Positions 28,072-37,029 are shown, numbered from the stretch's first letter. The stretch is 64,000 nucleotides of DNA from Leptotrichia sp. oral taxon 215 str. W9775 (GCF_000469505.1 NZ_KI272842.1:17780-81779); one strand, 5' to 3'. The notes: a model not told the origin generated them from the letters alone. A program made the numbers and translations.

Positions 28072-28093
28072 ATTTTATGTGATTTTTAAAAAA

Positions 28094-28348
28094 TTAGTCT
28101 TCAACCTTTTCAGCTTCTAAAACTTCTTTTTCTTCTTTATCTTTTTTTTCAGTATAGTCTGCCGGTTTATCAGGCATAATGAAAAGACCTAGAATAAAAT
28201 AAGGTATAATCCCCATTCCTCCTGGAAGTGCAAGCAGGACAGCACCAATACGTATTATAGTTGAATCCACTTCAAAATATTCTGCAATTCCTCCACATAC
28301 ACCAAGAATTTTTTTATCAGTTGATGACTTATATAATTTTTTTTCCAT
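28094..28348 (-). CDS. PspC domain-containing envelope stress protein
   Basis: 84 aa. The motif KKLYKSSTDKKILGVCGG, the following AEYF and one TM segment (about residues 32-58) are the PspC domain. The acidic Lys/Glu tail is presumably cytoplasmic. In proteobacteria PspC senses inner-membrane stress together with PspB; no other psp genes are here. AGGAGG and an individual promoter (TTGACT-17-TATACT) precede it. Confidence 0.88.
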   Translation of the reverse strand: MEKKLYKSSTDKKILGVCGGIAEYFEVDSTIIRIGAVLLALPGGMGIIPYFILGLFIMPDKPADYTEKKDKEEKEVLEAEKVED

Positions 28349-28376
28349 CGTAATTCCTCCTTTACAATTCAGTTAG

Positions 28377-28405
28377 AGTATATTACAAAAATAAGATAAA
28401 GTCAA
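28377..28405 (-). promoter_or_regulatory. Promoter of the pspC-like gene
   Basis: Minus strand TTGACT (28405-28400), 17 bp, TATACT (28382-28377); leader about 20-30 nt. Confidence 0.7.
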
Positions 28406-28545
28406 TAAATTACACTCGATTATATAAAAAATGAAAGTAGACTAAAAGTCTGGTGAAATAAAAATGGAAGTTGGATTTACATAATAAATATAAAAAAATA
28501 ACATTAATTAATAATACGGTAATATGTAAAAAAGCAAAAATAAAG

Positions 28546-28574
28546 TTTACTAAACGAAATATTTATGATAAAAT
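28546..28574 (+). promoter_or_regulatory. Promoter of the TPR protein gene
   Basis: TTTACT, 17 bp, TAAAAT with TG one base upstream. A second TATAAT lies at 28579-28584. Confidence 0.5.
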
Positions 28575-28606
28575 AAACTATAATAAGTCAATTAGGAGTG
28601 AACAAA

Positions 28607-29233
28607 ATGTTAGAAACATTGATTTTTAGGGAGATAAGATATAATGGGAACAATGAAAAGTTTCTAAAGAAAATTCAGGGAAAGGTAGCAGAAAAACCTG
28701 AAGATATTGATGCACTGCAAACTTTAGCATCAACTTACCATGCATTAAAAGAGAATGAAAAAGCAATAGAAATATATGAAAAACTGGTTAGCTTGAAGCC
28801 GGAAGATCATGAAATACGAGCATTTTTAGGATATCTTTATTATGAAAATGAAGAACTGGACAAAGCTGAAGAAAATTTAAATAAAGCACTTGAATTAAGT
28901 CAGCTTGAGCCATTTGTACTGTTTCTGCTGGGGAATATATATTCCAGAAGAGGTAGAATATCGGAAGCGGTTGATTGCTATGAAACTGCTATTTTTCTAG
29001 ACTTTGATATGTATGTTGCTCATATTGATTTTGCAAGAAAATATGAGCATATGGGTAGACATAAAAAAGCCTTAAGGGAATATAAGGCCGCTCTTGAAAT
29101 TGATTCTAGGGATGAAGGATTACTGGAAAAAATTAATTATATTGAAAATAAATGTAAAGCAACAAAGAACTGCGATTTTGAAAAGGAAGAAAAAAACCAG
29201 TTTATAAGTGAAAAATTGGCATTAAATCTATAA
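28607..29233 (+). CDS. Tetratricopeptide repeat protein
   Basis: 208-aa soluble protein. At least four TPR units run from about residue 25 to 190, for example ALQTLASTYHALKENEKAIE, and FARKYEHMGRHKKALREYKA with the usual small and Ala residues. No signal peptide, so presumably a cytoplasmic scaffold; partner unknown. ATG 28607 is chosen because GGAG (28595-28598) stands 8 bases upstream; a GTG at 28598 overlaps that site. Confidence 0.8.
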   Translation: MLETLIFREIRYNGNNEKFLKKIQGKVAEKPEDIDALQTLASTYHALKENEKAIEIYEKLVSLKPEDHEIRAFLGYLYYENEELDKAEENLNKALELSQLEPFVLFLLGNIYSRRGRISEAVDCYETAIFLDFDMYVAHIDFARKYEHMGRHKKALREYKAALEIDSRDEGLLEKINYIENKCKATKNCDFEKEEKNQFISEKLALNL

Positions 29234-29253
29234 ACTTGAGAAATCGGATATAT

Positions 29254-29283
29254 AAAGTTGTCTTGTCTATGACAACTTTTTCT
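29254..29283 (+). terminator. Rho-independent terminator after the TPR gene
   Basis: AAAGTTGTC and GACAACTTT pair with an 8-base loop and a T run. Confidence 0.8.
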
Positions 29284-29326
29284 ATTGTCTAAAAATAGAT
29301 AAATTAAGAAAATTGATGGAGGAAAA

Positions 29327-30178
29327 GTGGTAAATTTAGTATGTGAGGCGATTATTCCTGACGGACCGATGAAAGAAGTGGAAGAAATAGAAAACAGTAT
29401 TAGAACGGTGTATAGAAAACCAATATGGAATAAATTTATAAAAGCTATAAATGATTACAACCTTGTAGAAAATGGGGATAAAATTGCCATTGGAATATCT
29501 GGGGGAAAAGATAGCCTTCTTCTTGCAAAGCTTTTCAGTGAGCTGAAAAAGGATAAAAGTAGAAATTTTGAATTTAAGGCAGTAAGCCTGAATCCCGGGT
29601 TCAGACAGTCTGATCTTGATAATTTTAGGAATAATCTTGAAAAATTAAATATAGACTGTGAAATTATAGATACTAACATATGGGAAATAGCCAATGAAAA
29701 AGCCAAGGATTATCCATGTTTTCTATGTGCAAAAATGAGAAGAGGAATTCTTTATAAAAAAGTGGAGGAATTTGGATTTAACAAATTAACATTAGGTCAT
29801 CATTTTGATGATGTTATTGAAACTACAATGATAAATATGCTTTATGCAGGGACAGTAAAGACGATGACTCCAAAGGTAAAGTCAACGTCAGGTAAACTGG
29901 AGCTTATAAGACCTCTTATATATGTAAGGGAAGCTGATATAATAGAATACACAAAGAAAAATGGTATTAGGGCAATGAACTGCGGATGTACAATAGAAGC
30001 AGGTAAAACTTCAAGTAAAAGAAAGGAAGTAAAGGATCTTCTGGCAGCACTGGAAGAAAAGGATCCGGGAATAAAACAGAGTATATTTAATTCCATGAAA
30101 AATATAAACTTAGATTATGTTTTTGGATATACTCATGGAAATAAAAAAGATAATCAGATTGAAGATGATGAAAATTAA
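29327..30178 (+). CDS. PP-loop ATPase, TtcA-like tRNA thiolation family
   Basis: 283 aa. The adenylating PP-loop SGGKDS is at residues 58-63. The CxxC in PCFLCAKMRRG and a later Cys pair in NCGC could bind an Fe-S cluster as in TtcA, which makes 2-thiocytidine in tRNA. LGHHFDDVIET is the conserved TtcA/TilS-like segment. The start is GTG with GGAGG only 4 bases upstream; another start could be ATG 29372. TtcA is the closest family I can name, but other Fe-S tRNA-thiolation paralogues fit too. Flanked by terminators, so monocistronic. Confidence 0.8.
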   Translation: MVNLVCEAIIPDGPMKEVEEIENSIRTVYRKPIWNKFIKAINDYNLVENGDKIAIGISGGKDSLLLAKLFSELKKDKSRNFEFKAVSLNPGFRQSDLDNFRNNLEKLNIDCEIIDTNIWEIANEKAKDYPCFLCAKMRRGILYKKVEEFGFNKLTLGHHFDDVIETTMINMLYAGTVKTMTPKVKSTSGKLELIRPLIYVREADIIEYTKKNGIRAMNCGCTIEAGKTSSKRKEVKDLLAALEEKDPGIKQSIFNSMKNINLDYVFGYTHGNKKDNQIEDDEN

Positions 30179-30198
30179 AAATTATAATTAATATGGAA

Positions 30199-30260
30199 AA
30201 CCATCAGAAAAGAATTGATACATGAATTTAGGTAATAAAATCTTTTCTGTTGGCTTTTTT
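30199..30260 (+). terminator. Rho-independent terminator
   Basis: CCATCAGAAAAGA pairs with TCTTTTCTGTTGG over a 30-base loop and is followed by a T run. Confidence 0.7.
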
Positions 30261-30305
30261 TATTGGAATATTCATATATAAAATAGTTAAATTTTAATTT
30301 TTTTG

Positions 30306-30334
30306 TTGCAATATAGAGAAAAATAAGGTAAAAT
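30306..30334 (+). promoter_or_regulatory. Upstream promoter of the feo operon
   Basis: TTGCAA, 17 bp, TAAAAT. It lies 145 bp before the first feoA and may be one of two tandem promoters. Confidence 0.45.
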
Positions 30335-30381
30335 TATTTTGTTAATAAAAATTTTTTATATTGTGTTTCAAATTTTATGTA

Positions 30382-30410
30382 TTACATAAATTTTGTAATT
30401 ATTATATAAA
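30382..30410 (+). promoter_or_regulatory. Proximal promoter of the feo operon with Fur-like region
   Basis: TTACAT, 17 bp, TATAAA. Just downstream, 30433-30457 contains GATAAAATGATAATAAATG and the palindrome AATGAATCATT, which loosely resemble a Fur box. The match is partial, so regulation by iron is a suggestion only. Confidence 0.4.
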
Positions 30411-30478
30411 AGTTAATGATGAAAATACTAAAGATAAAATGATAATAAATGAATCATTCGGAGGAAAAGAGGTATTTT

Positions 30479-30697
30479 ATGAATTTATTGATGGCACCAG
30501 TTAACACACCATTAAAAATTATAAAGGTGAAAATGGAAGGAAGCCAGGAGAGACAACTAAGTAGTATGGGATTTGTTGCCGAAAGTGAAATTATGGTAAT
30601 AACCGAGAACTCTGGAAATCTTATTGTAAATGTTAAGGACTGCAGAGTAGCAATTGGGAAAGAAATTGCACAGAAAATAGTAGTCAGGGTGAAATAG
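30479..30697 (+). CDS. feoA: FeoA domain protein, first copy
   Basis: 72-aa SH3-like FeoA protein, an accessory to FeoB ferrous-iron transport. LKIIKVKMEGSQERQLSSMG is the FeoA core, and the C-terminus RVAIGKEIAQKIVV closes the barrel. ATG 30479 has AGAGG 6 bases upstream; ATG 30449 would place that site inside the gene. A second FeoA gene follows 89 bp later. The pair may form a heteromer on FeoB, or one may be regulatory. Confidence 0.85.
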   Translation: MNLLMAPVNTPLKIIKVKMEGSQERQLSSMGFVAESEIMVITENSGNLIVNVKDCRVAIGKEIAQKIVVRVK

Positions 30698-30786
30698 CGG
30701 TGATGCAGTTATTATAGAAACTGTAAAAAAGTTTTTAAGTTGTTTTAAATATTTTAATATAAATTTTATAGGAGGGAGAGTTTACT

Positions 30787-31035
30787 ATGACATTGAAAGA
30801 ATCAAGGGTGAATTTTAGTTATAGAGTAGTGAAAATTCATGGTTCAGGACCATTCAAAAGAAGAATTATGGATATGGGAATAACTAAAAATGCAGAAATC
30901 TACGTAAGAAAAGTAGCTCCTCTGGGAGATCCTGTACAAATATCCATAAGAGGATATGAATTAAGTCTTAGAAAAGAAGATGCTGAATGCGTAGAAATAG
31001 AACCTATAAATTCACAAAATTCTGCTGTTGTATAA
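30787..31035 (+). CDS. feoA: FeoA domain protein, second copy
   Basis: 82 aa with KIHGSGPFKRRIMDMGITKN and PLGDPVQISIRGYELSLRKEDA, the more canonical FeoA of the two (the DPV and RGYELSLR motifs are typical). Cytoplasmic SH3-like partner of FeoB. GGAGGGAG precedes the ATG. It ends 56 bp before the chosen feoB start, in the same operon. Confidence 0.9.
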   Translation: MTLKESRVNFSYRVVKIHGSGPFKRRIMDMGITKNAEIYVRKVAPLGDPVQISIRGYELSLRKEDAECVEIEPINSQNSAVV

Positions 31036-31091
31036 TATGATTGCAGATTGATTTAGAGAATTACAGGAGAAGAGAAAAGGAAGGAGAAAAA

Positions 31092-33251
31092 ATGAGCATA
31101 ACAATAGCTTTAGCAGGGAATCCTAACAGTGGGAAATCAACATTATTTAATGCTTTGACAGGATCGAATCAATATGTGGGAAACTGGCCGGGAGTTACGG
31201 TAGAAAAGAAAACAGGTGTTTATAAGAAAAATAAGGAAATACAGATTACTGACCTACCAGGAGTATACTCGCTGTCACCGTATACATTGGAAGAAGTGGT
31301 GAGTAGGGAATATCTGATAAATGAAAAACCTGATGTAATAGTAAATATAATAGATGCTTCAAATATAGAAAGAAACCTATATCTGTCCACTCAGCTGTCA
31401 GAAATTGGTATTCCAATGGTAGTGGCATTGAATATGATGGATGTTGTTGAAAGAAACGGGGATAAGATAGATACTGAAAAATTGAGTAAAATATTAAACT
31501 GTCCAATTATAGAAATTTCAGCATTAAGAAATAAAAATATAGATAAAGTTATAGAAGCTTCCCTTCAGGCAGCTGAAAAAAGAGATTTTTCTTATATAAA
31601 ATCATTTAATCCTGAAGTAGAAGGTATAATTACAGAGCTGGAGAATGTTCTTTCAGGTGCAGGTGTTTCAGAATATAAAAGATGGTATGCCGTAAAATTA
31701 CTTGAAAGAGATGAGAAATCTACAGCAATGCTAAAATTATCAGAAACAGATAAAAAAGAAATAGAAAGTATTGTAAAAAAGGCAGAAGATGATTTTGATG
31801 ATGACGGTGAAGGAATTATTACAGATGCCCGTTACAACTTTATATCAGGGGTTATAAATCAGACTGTAAAAAAAGGAAGAACAGGCTTGACTGCAAGTGA
31901 TAAGGCAGATAAAATTTTAACAAACCGTATATTTGCACTTCCTATCTTTGTTGCAATAATGTTTTTAATTTACTATGTTTCAATAACAATAGTAGGTGGA
32001 CCTATTACTGACTGGGTAAATGATACATTCTTTGGAGAAATTATAGGTGGAAATTTAAAAACTTTCCTTGAAGGAATAAATGTGGCTCCTTGGCTTACAA
32101 GCCTTGTAGTTGACGGTATAGTTGGCGGAGTTGGAGCGGTATTAGGATTTCTTCCAATTATAGCGACACTTTACTTCTTTATGGCGATACTGGAAGATAT
32201 AGGATATATGTCAAGAATAGCATTTATTTTAGATAGAATTTTCCGTAAATTTGGACTTTCAGGAAAATCATTCATACCTATACTGATAGGTACAGGATGT
32301 TCAGTTCCTGGAATTATGGCGACAAGAACTATAGAAAATGAAAATGACAGAAGAATGACTATAATTGTAGCTTCGTTTATGCCATGTGGTGCAAAAACAG
32401 AAATTATAGCACTATTTGCGGCGACTATTTTCATTGGTTCAAAGGGTTGGTGGTTTGCACCGGTATGTTACTTTGCAGGAATTTTAGCAGTAGTAATTTC
32501 TGGAATTATGCTTAAAAAGACAAAAAGCTTTTCCGGAGATCCTGCTCCGTTTGTAATGGAATTACCTGAATATCACCTGCCATTACCATCAAACATAATA
32601 AGAACAGTATGGGACAGAGTAAAAGCATTTATAATAAAAGCCGGAACAATTATATTACTTGCAACTGTAGTAATATGGTTCCTGCAAAATATATCAACAA
32701 AATTTGAATTTGTGGAATTCTCTGAAGACAGCCACTCAATTCTGGAAGCTATGGGAAGAATTATCGCTCCTATATTCAGTCCTTTAGGATTTGGAAACTG
32801 GGCTTCTACAGTTGCAACAATAAGTGGACTTGTAGCAAAAGAAGTTGTTGTATCTACATTCGGAGTAGTTGGAGGATTGGGAGATGCCGCTGTTGAAGAT
32901 GCTTCATGGATAAAATATACAAACGAATTATTTACTTCTGTATCAGCATTGAGTTTTATGCTGTTTAACCAATTATGTATTCCTTGTTTTGCCGCAGTTG
33001 GAGCAATGAGGGAAGAAATGAACAGTGCTAAATGGTCATGGTTTACAGTAGCTTATCAGATGGGATTTGCATATGCAATTTCATTGATTGTATTCCAGTT
33101 TGGAAATGTATTTGTACTGCATCAGGCACCTACAATATGGACTGCAGCTGCAGGATTGGTACTGGCACTTATACTTTACATGATGTTCAGAAAACCTAAA
33201 GAAGCAAAGGCAGAGGTTAAGTCAGCAGTAACTGCAAAAAGTAATCAATAG
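31092..33251 (+). CDS. feoB: Ferrous iron transport protein FeoB
   Basis: Inner-membrane Fe(II) transporter with a cytosolic G domain, 719 aa. G1 GNPNSGKS is at about residues 8-15, G3 DLPG, G4 NMMD and G5 SA follow. After a helical GDI-like domain come two Gate regions with GTGCSVPG and PCGAKTEI, and the conserved Cys in LCIPCFA. ATG 31092 with AAGGAAGGAG upstream is preferred; a TTG at 31041 would add 17 unlikely residues. Followed by the small Cys-rich accessory gene. Confidence 0.96.
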   Translation: MSITIALAGNPNSGKSTLFNALTGSNQYVGNWPGVTVEKKTGVYKKNKEIQITDLPGVYSLSPYTLEEVVSREYLINEKPDVIVNIIDASNIERNLYLSTQLSEIGIPMVVALNMMDVVERNGDKIDTEKLSKILNCPIIEISALRNKNIDKVIEASLQAAEKRDFSYIKSFNPEVEGIITELENVLSGAGVSEYKRWYAVKLLERDEKSTAMLKLSETDKKEIESIVKKAEDDFDDDGEGIITDARYNFISGVINQTVKKGRTGLTASDKADKILTNRIFALPIFVAIMFLIYYVSITIVGGPITDWVNDTFFGEIIGGNLKTFLEGINVAPWLTSLVVDGIVGGVGAVLGFLPIIATLYFFMAILEDIGYMSRIAFILDRIFRKFGLSGKSFIPILIGTGCSVPGIMATRTIENENDRRMTIIVASFMPCGAKTEIIALFAATIFIGSKGWWFAPVCYFAGILAVVISGIMLKKTKSFSGDPAPFVMELPEYHLPLPSNIIRTVWDRVKAFIIKAGTIILLATVVIWFLQNISTKFEFVEFSEDSHSILEAMGRIIAPIFSPLGFGNWASTVATISGLVAKEVVVSTFGVVGGLGDAAVEDASWIKYTNELFTSVSALSFMLFNQLCIPCFAAVGAMREEMNSAKWSWFTVAYQMGFAYAISLIVFQFGNVFVLHQAPTIWTAAAGLVLALILYMMFRKPKEAKAEVKSAVTAKSNQ

Positions 33252-33289
33252 TATAAAAAAATAATTTGTTCTGAAAGGGGATGGAAAAT

Positions 33290-33424
33290 ATGTCAACAAT
33301 AATTGTGTTAGCAGTGGTAATTCTTGCAGTCGTATTTGCGGTAAAAAGAGTGAAGAAACATGGTGGCTGCAACTGTGGTAAGAAAGATTGCCATTCCTCA
33401 TGCTGTAAACGTATAGACAAATAA
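33290..33424 (+). CDS. FeoB-associated Cys-rich membrane protein
   Basis: 44-aa peptide, MSTIIVLAVVILAVVFAVKR followed by a short tail. One TM helix (residues 3-18) is followed by a cytoplasmic Cys-rich tail with five Cys in the pattern CNC...C...CC. This is the FeoB-associated Cys-rich family (sometimes called FeoC-like), encoded 38 bp after feoB. The ATG at 33290 has AAAGGGG 9 bases upstream; ATG 33281 abuts that site. The Cys cluster may bind iron or sense its redox state. Confidence 0.85.
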   Translation: MSTIIVLAVVILAVVFAVKRVKKHGGCNCGKKDCHSSCCKRIDK

Positions 33425-33436
33425 ATCAGAATAGAT

Positions 33437-33473
33437 GCAAGGCCGAGTTATCAAAATCAGCCTTGCTTTTTCA
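33437..33473 (+). terminator. Rho-independent terminator of the feo operon
   Basis: GCAAGGC pairs with GCCTTGC, with a 16-base loop and a T run. Confidence 0.85.
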
Positions 33474-33478
33474 TTTTT

Positions 33479-33507
33479 TTCAAAAATAATGGAATATATG
33501 ATATAAT
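33479..33507 (+). promoter_or_regulatory. Promoter of the DUF2721 gene
   Basis: TTCAAA, 17 bp, TATAAT with TG one base upstream of the -10. Confidence 0.5.
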
Positions 33508-33540
33508 ATAAAAAAGATTTCAGATGAAAGGAGAATAGGT

Positions 33541-33942
33541 ATGAATCTGGAAATTACCACACCTGCAGTTCTTTTTCCGTCAGTTTCATTGCTTCTGCTG
33601 GCATATACAAACAGATTTCTTGCACTGGCTTCAATTGTAAGACAGATGGATGTGTGCACAACTGATGAATATCAGATGAATCAGATAAAAAATTTACAGA
33701 AGAGGATGCGGTATATAAAAAAGATGCAGTACTTTGGAGTGGCAAGTCTGCTTTTATGTGTTGTTTCAATGTTTTTTCTATTTTTTCAGGTGGATTTACT
33801 GGGGATGTTCTTTTTTGTAATAAGTCTTGTACTTATGATAATATCCCTTGCATTTTCCCTGATGGAAATAAAAATATCACTTGAAGCGCTGGAAATACAT
33901 CTGAATCATTGCGAGTATAAAAAGGAAGATAAAGAGAAATAA
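33541..33942 (+). CDS. DUF2721 family membrane protein
   Basis: 133 aa. The N-terminal TPAVLFPSVSLLLLAYTNRF and LASIVRQM segments are the DUF2721 signature. Three hydrophobic segments (about residues 7-30, 66-88, 92-115) and a charged tail. Function unknown in the family; inner membrane. AAGGAG precedes the ATG. It has its own promoter, and glmU has another. Confidence 0.78.
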   Translation: MNLEITTPAVLFPSVSLLLLAYTNRFLALASIVRQMDVCTTDEYQMNQIKNLQKRMRYIKKMQYFGVASLLLCVVSMFFLFFQVDLLGMFFFVISLVLMIISLAFSLMEIKISLEALEIHLNHCEYKKEDKEK

Positions 33943-34013
33943 GTAAATAGTAGAGGTTTTCAACATAAAAAATAAAAATTGAAAATTATAGTAAAGTTTA
34001 AAAATCTTAACAT

Positions 34014-34041
34014 TGAATAATAGAAAAAAAATTGGTATAAT
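34014..34041 (+). promoter_or_regulatory. Promoter of glmU-prs
   Basis: TTGAAT, 16 bp, TATAAT with TG one base upstream. It overlaps an in-frame ATG at 34013, which excludes that as the glmU start. Confidence 0.65.
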
Positions 34042-34087
34042 TAAAAATAAGGTTTTAACTAGAATAATTATATTTTTAGGAGGAAAA

Positions 34088-35428
34088 ATGATATCTTTAA
34101 TCCTGGCAGCCGGAAAAGGTACAAGAATGAAATCGGAAAGGTCAAAAGTTGTACACGAAGTAAATGGAGTTCCGATGGTAAAAATGGTTTCAAAATTATT
34201 GAAAAATGCAGGAATTGAAAAAAGCATCTACATTCTGGGACATAGAATGGAAGAAGTGCTGAATACAATCGGAGAAGTCGAATATGTTGAACAGGTTGAA
34301 CAGCTGGGAACAGGACATGCAGTATTAATTGCGAAGGAAAAAATCGAGGAAAACAAGGATGATGTTCTTATAACATACGGAGATACACCGTTGTTAAGGG
34401 AAGAAACAATAAACAGAATGAAGGAAAAGTTTCATAATGAAAATCTTGACTGTATTATTCTGTCGTGTAATATGAAAGATCCTTTTGCCTACGGAAGAAT
34501 AATAAAAAAAGATGGAAATGTAGTTGATATTATTGAAGAAAAGGAAGCAACGGAAGAGCAGAAGAAAATAAAGGAAGTAAACACAGGAGTTTATATCTTC
34601 AAGTATAAAAGCCTTCTGGAAGCACTTGGAAAAATAAATAATAACAACATAAAGGGAGAATATTATTTAACTGATACAATCAAAATTTTATCTGAAGGTG
34701 GCTATAAAGTAGGAAGTTATGAGATTGATGATGAAGATGAAGTGCTTGGTGTAAATTCAAAGGCACAGCTTGCTCAGGCAAATAAAATCTTAAGAGATAG
34801 AAAAAATCTTCAGTTAATGGATAATGGAGCAATTCTTATAGATCCTGCAGCTACTTACATAGAAGAAGATGTTGAAATAGGGGAAGATACGGTTATCTAT
34901 CCAAATGTAATTATTCAGGGAGATACAAAAATAGGGAAAAATTGTATAATTTTAAGTAATACAAGAATTGAAAATTCAATTATAAAAGATAATGTGAAGA
35001 TAGAGTCTTCACTTGTGGAAAAGTCAACACTGGAGGAAGGTGTTACTGTAGGGCCGTTTGCCCACTTGAGGCCTAAAGCTCATTTAAAGGAAAATGTTCA
35101 TGTAGGAAATTTTGTTGAAATAAAAAATGCCGTACTGGAAAAAGGAGTAAAATCCGGGCATCTGACATATATCGGAGATGCCGAAGTAGGAGAGAATACT
35201 AATATTGGTGCAGGAACGATTACATGTAATTATGACGGAAAAAATAAGCATAAGACAAAAATAGGAAAAGAATCGTTTATTGGAAGTAATACAATCATGG
35301 TGGCTCCTGTTGAAATAGGAGAAGAGTCCTTCACAGCGGCAGGATCAGTAATAACAAAAAATGTACCTGACAGTACATTGGCATTTGGAAGAGCTAAACA
35401 AATAAATAAAGAAGGGTGGAAAAAATAA
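34088..35428 (+). CDS. glmU: Bifunctional GlmU (N-acetylglucosamine-1-P uridylyl/acetyltransferase)
   Basis: Makes UDP-GlcNAc for peptidoglycan and LPS from glucosamine 1-phosphate, acetyl-CoA and UTP; 446 aa. The N-terminal pyrophosphorylase loop LAAGKGTRMKS is at residues 6-16. The C-terminal left-handed beta-helix (hexapeptide repeats) carries the acetyltransferase region NFVEIKNA and TCNYDGKNKHKT. The ATG has AGGAGG at ideal distance. It is followed by prs with 1 base between the genes, the same pairing seen in Bacillus (glmU-prs). Confidence 0.96.
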   Translation: MISLILAAGKGTRMKSERSKVVHEVNGVPMVKMVSKLLKNAGIEKSIYILGHRMEEVLNTIGEVEYVEQVEQLGTGHAVLIAKEKIEENKDDVLITYGDTPLLREETINRMKEKFHNENLDCIILSCNMKDPFAYGRIIKKDGNVVDIIEEKEATEEQKKIKEVNTGVYIFKYKSLLEALGKINNNNIKGEYYLTDTIKILSEGGYKVGSYEIDDEDEVLGVNSKAQLAQANKILRDRKNLQLMDNGAILIDPAATYIEEDVEIGEDTVIYPNVIIQGDTKIGKNCIILSNTRIENSIIKDNVKIESSLVEKSTLEEGVTVGPFAHLRPKAHLKENVHVGNFVEIKNAVLEKGVKSGHLTYIGDAEVGENTNIGAGTITCNYDGKNKHKTKIGKESFIGSNTIMVAPVEIGEESFTAAGSVITKNVPDSTLAFGRAKQINKEGWKK

Positions 35429-35429
35429 A

Positions 35430-36422
35430 ATGACGGCCTTGTGCGAAGAAGATAAGAAGAAAATTAGAATTTTTGCAGGTTCAGCAAGTACAGATCTAGC
35501 TGAAAAAATAGCAAAGTATCTTGAAGTGGATTTGGCACCGCTTCAAATGAGAAGATTCTCCGATGGAGAAATATTTATAAAATCAGAAGAAAGTGTAAGA
35601 GGATGTAAAGTTTTTGTCATTCAGTCTACTTCACGACCTGTAAACGAAAGTATAATGGAACTGCTTATTTTTATTGATGCTTTAAGAAGGGCATCAGCCG
35701 AGGAAATAATAGCTGTAATTCCTTATTATGGATATGCAAGACAAGATAGAAAGGCCAGTCCAAGGGAGCCAATTACTTCAAAACTTGTTGCAAATCTTTT
35801 AACTGTTGCAGGAGCAACAAGAGTTGTAACTATGGATTTACACGCTAGACAGATACAGGGATTCTTTGATATACCTGTTGATCATATGGAAGCATTGCCT
35901 ATTTTGGCGAAACATTTTATAAAATATGGATTTACACCTGAAGATACAGTTGTAGTATCACCTGATGTTGGAGGAGTAAAAAGGGCAAGAGGACTTGCAA
36001 ACTGGCTTCATACACCTCTGGCAATTATAGACAAGAGACGTGCAAAAGCAAATGTATCTGAAGTAATGAACATCATCGGGGATGTAAAAGGCAAAAAAGC
36101 TATCCTGATAGATGACATGATAGATACAGCAGGAACTATATGTAATGCCGCTCAAGCATTGATTGAAAAAGGAGCTGTGGAGGTTTATGCCTGTGCAACA
36201 CATGCAGTTTTTTCAGGGCCTGCACTAGAAAGACTTAAAAAGTCAGCTTTTACAAGAGTAGTCATAACAGACAGCATTTACTTACCGGAAGAACAGAGAT
36301 TTGATAAACTTAGAATACTTTCAACAAGTAAAATGTTTGCAGAAACTATAAAGAGAATAACTACAAGTGAACCGATAAGTAATTTATTTGAAATGCCAAT
36401 TGAGGAAAAGAAAAGTGAATAA
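35430..36422 (+). CDS. prs: Ribose-phosphate pyrophosphokinase
   Basis: Forms PRPP from ribose 5-phosphate and ATP for nucleotide, His and Trp synthesis; 330 aa, class I. YYGYARQDRKASPREPI is the ATP-flexible loop region. DLHARQIQGFFD is the pyrophosphate/metal signature, and LIDDMIDTAGT the ribose-5-phosphate (PRPP) loop. Coupled to glmU by adjacency; its 3' end overlaps the next gene by 8 bases. Confidence 0.96.
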   Translation: MTALCEEDKKKIRIFAGSASTDLAEKIAKYLEVDLAPLQMRRFSDGEIFIKSEESVRGCKVFVIQSTSRPVNESIMELLIFIDALRRASAEEIIAVIPYYGYARQDRKASPREPITSKLVANLLTVAGATRVVTMDLHARQIQGFFDIPVDHMEALPILAKHFIKYGFTPEDTVVVSPDVGGVKRARGLANWLHTPLAIIDKRRAKANVSEVMNIIGDVKGKKAILIDDMIDTAGTICNAAQALIEKGAVEVYACATHAVFSGPALERLKKSAFTRVVITDSIYLPEEQRFDKLRILSTSKMFAETIKRITTSEPISNLFEMPIEEKKSE

Positions 36423-37029
36423 TTTAAAAAATAATGTTAGTGATATAGCTGAAATTTTAAAAAAAGGAGGAGTTGCTATTTTTCCTACAGATACAGTGTA
36501 TGGAATAGGAGCTCTTCCTGATAAGGAAGCTGTCAGAAGGCTGTACAGAATAAAGAAAAGGGATTTTTCAAAGAAAATAATAGCACTTATTGACAATCCT
36601 GATAAGCTGGAGGTTCTCACTTCAGAAACAGGAGAAAATATAGACAGGATAAAAAAAGTAATAGAAGAATGCTGGCCTGGAGAGCTGACTATAATATTCA
36701 AGGCAAATGAAGAATTTACGGAAAAATTTGATAGCGGACTTAAAACCGTCGGGATAAGGATTCCAAAAAATAGGACTGCCATTGATATTATAAAGAACAC
36801 AGGAGGTATTGTCTTAACAACAAGTGCAAATATTTCAGGAGAAAAAGCAGTTACAGATATAAAGGATATGAGTGAAGTCCTTTTAAATGAAGTTGATGGG
36901 ATAATAACTGATAACTCAATACTGACAGGAGTTCCTTCCACAATTATAAAATATGTGGAAGGGGAAATAGAGATACTTAGAGAAGGAAACATAAATATAG
37001 AAAAAATAAAACAGTTAATGAAAGGATAA
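36415..37029 (+). CDS. L-threonylcarbamoyladenylate synthase (Sua5/YciO/YrdC/YwlC)
   Basis: Makes threonylcarbamoyl-AMP for the t6A37 modification of ANN-decoding tRNAs. 204 aa, the TsaC-length form without the extra Sua5 domain. GGVAIFPTDTVYGIG and the KKRDFSKKIIAL segment form the substrate pocket, and LTTSANISGE is a second conserved motif. The start is GTG 36415, with GAGG upstream and an 8-base overlap with prs. An in-frame ATG at 36388 lies deeper inside prs without a ribosome site. Confidence 0.88.
   Translation: MNNLKNNVSDIAEILKKGGVAIFPTDTVYGIGALPDKEAVRRLYRIKKRDFSKKIIALIDNPDKLEVLTSETGENIDRIKKVIEECWPGELTIIFKANEEFTEKFDSGLKTVGIRIPKNRTAIDIIKNTGGIVLTTSANISGEKAVTDIKDMSEVLLNEVDGIITDNSILTGVPSTIIKYVEGEIEILREGNINIEKIKQLMKG

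Noticed and set aside
36384..36992. 202-codon minus-strand frame opposite the t6A gene
   Set aside because: The plus strand has clear Sua5/YrdC motifs; the minus frame is Ser/Ile/Phe-rich and has no ribosome site.
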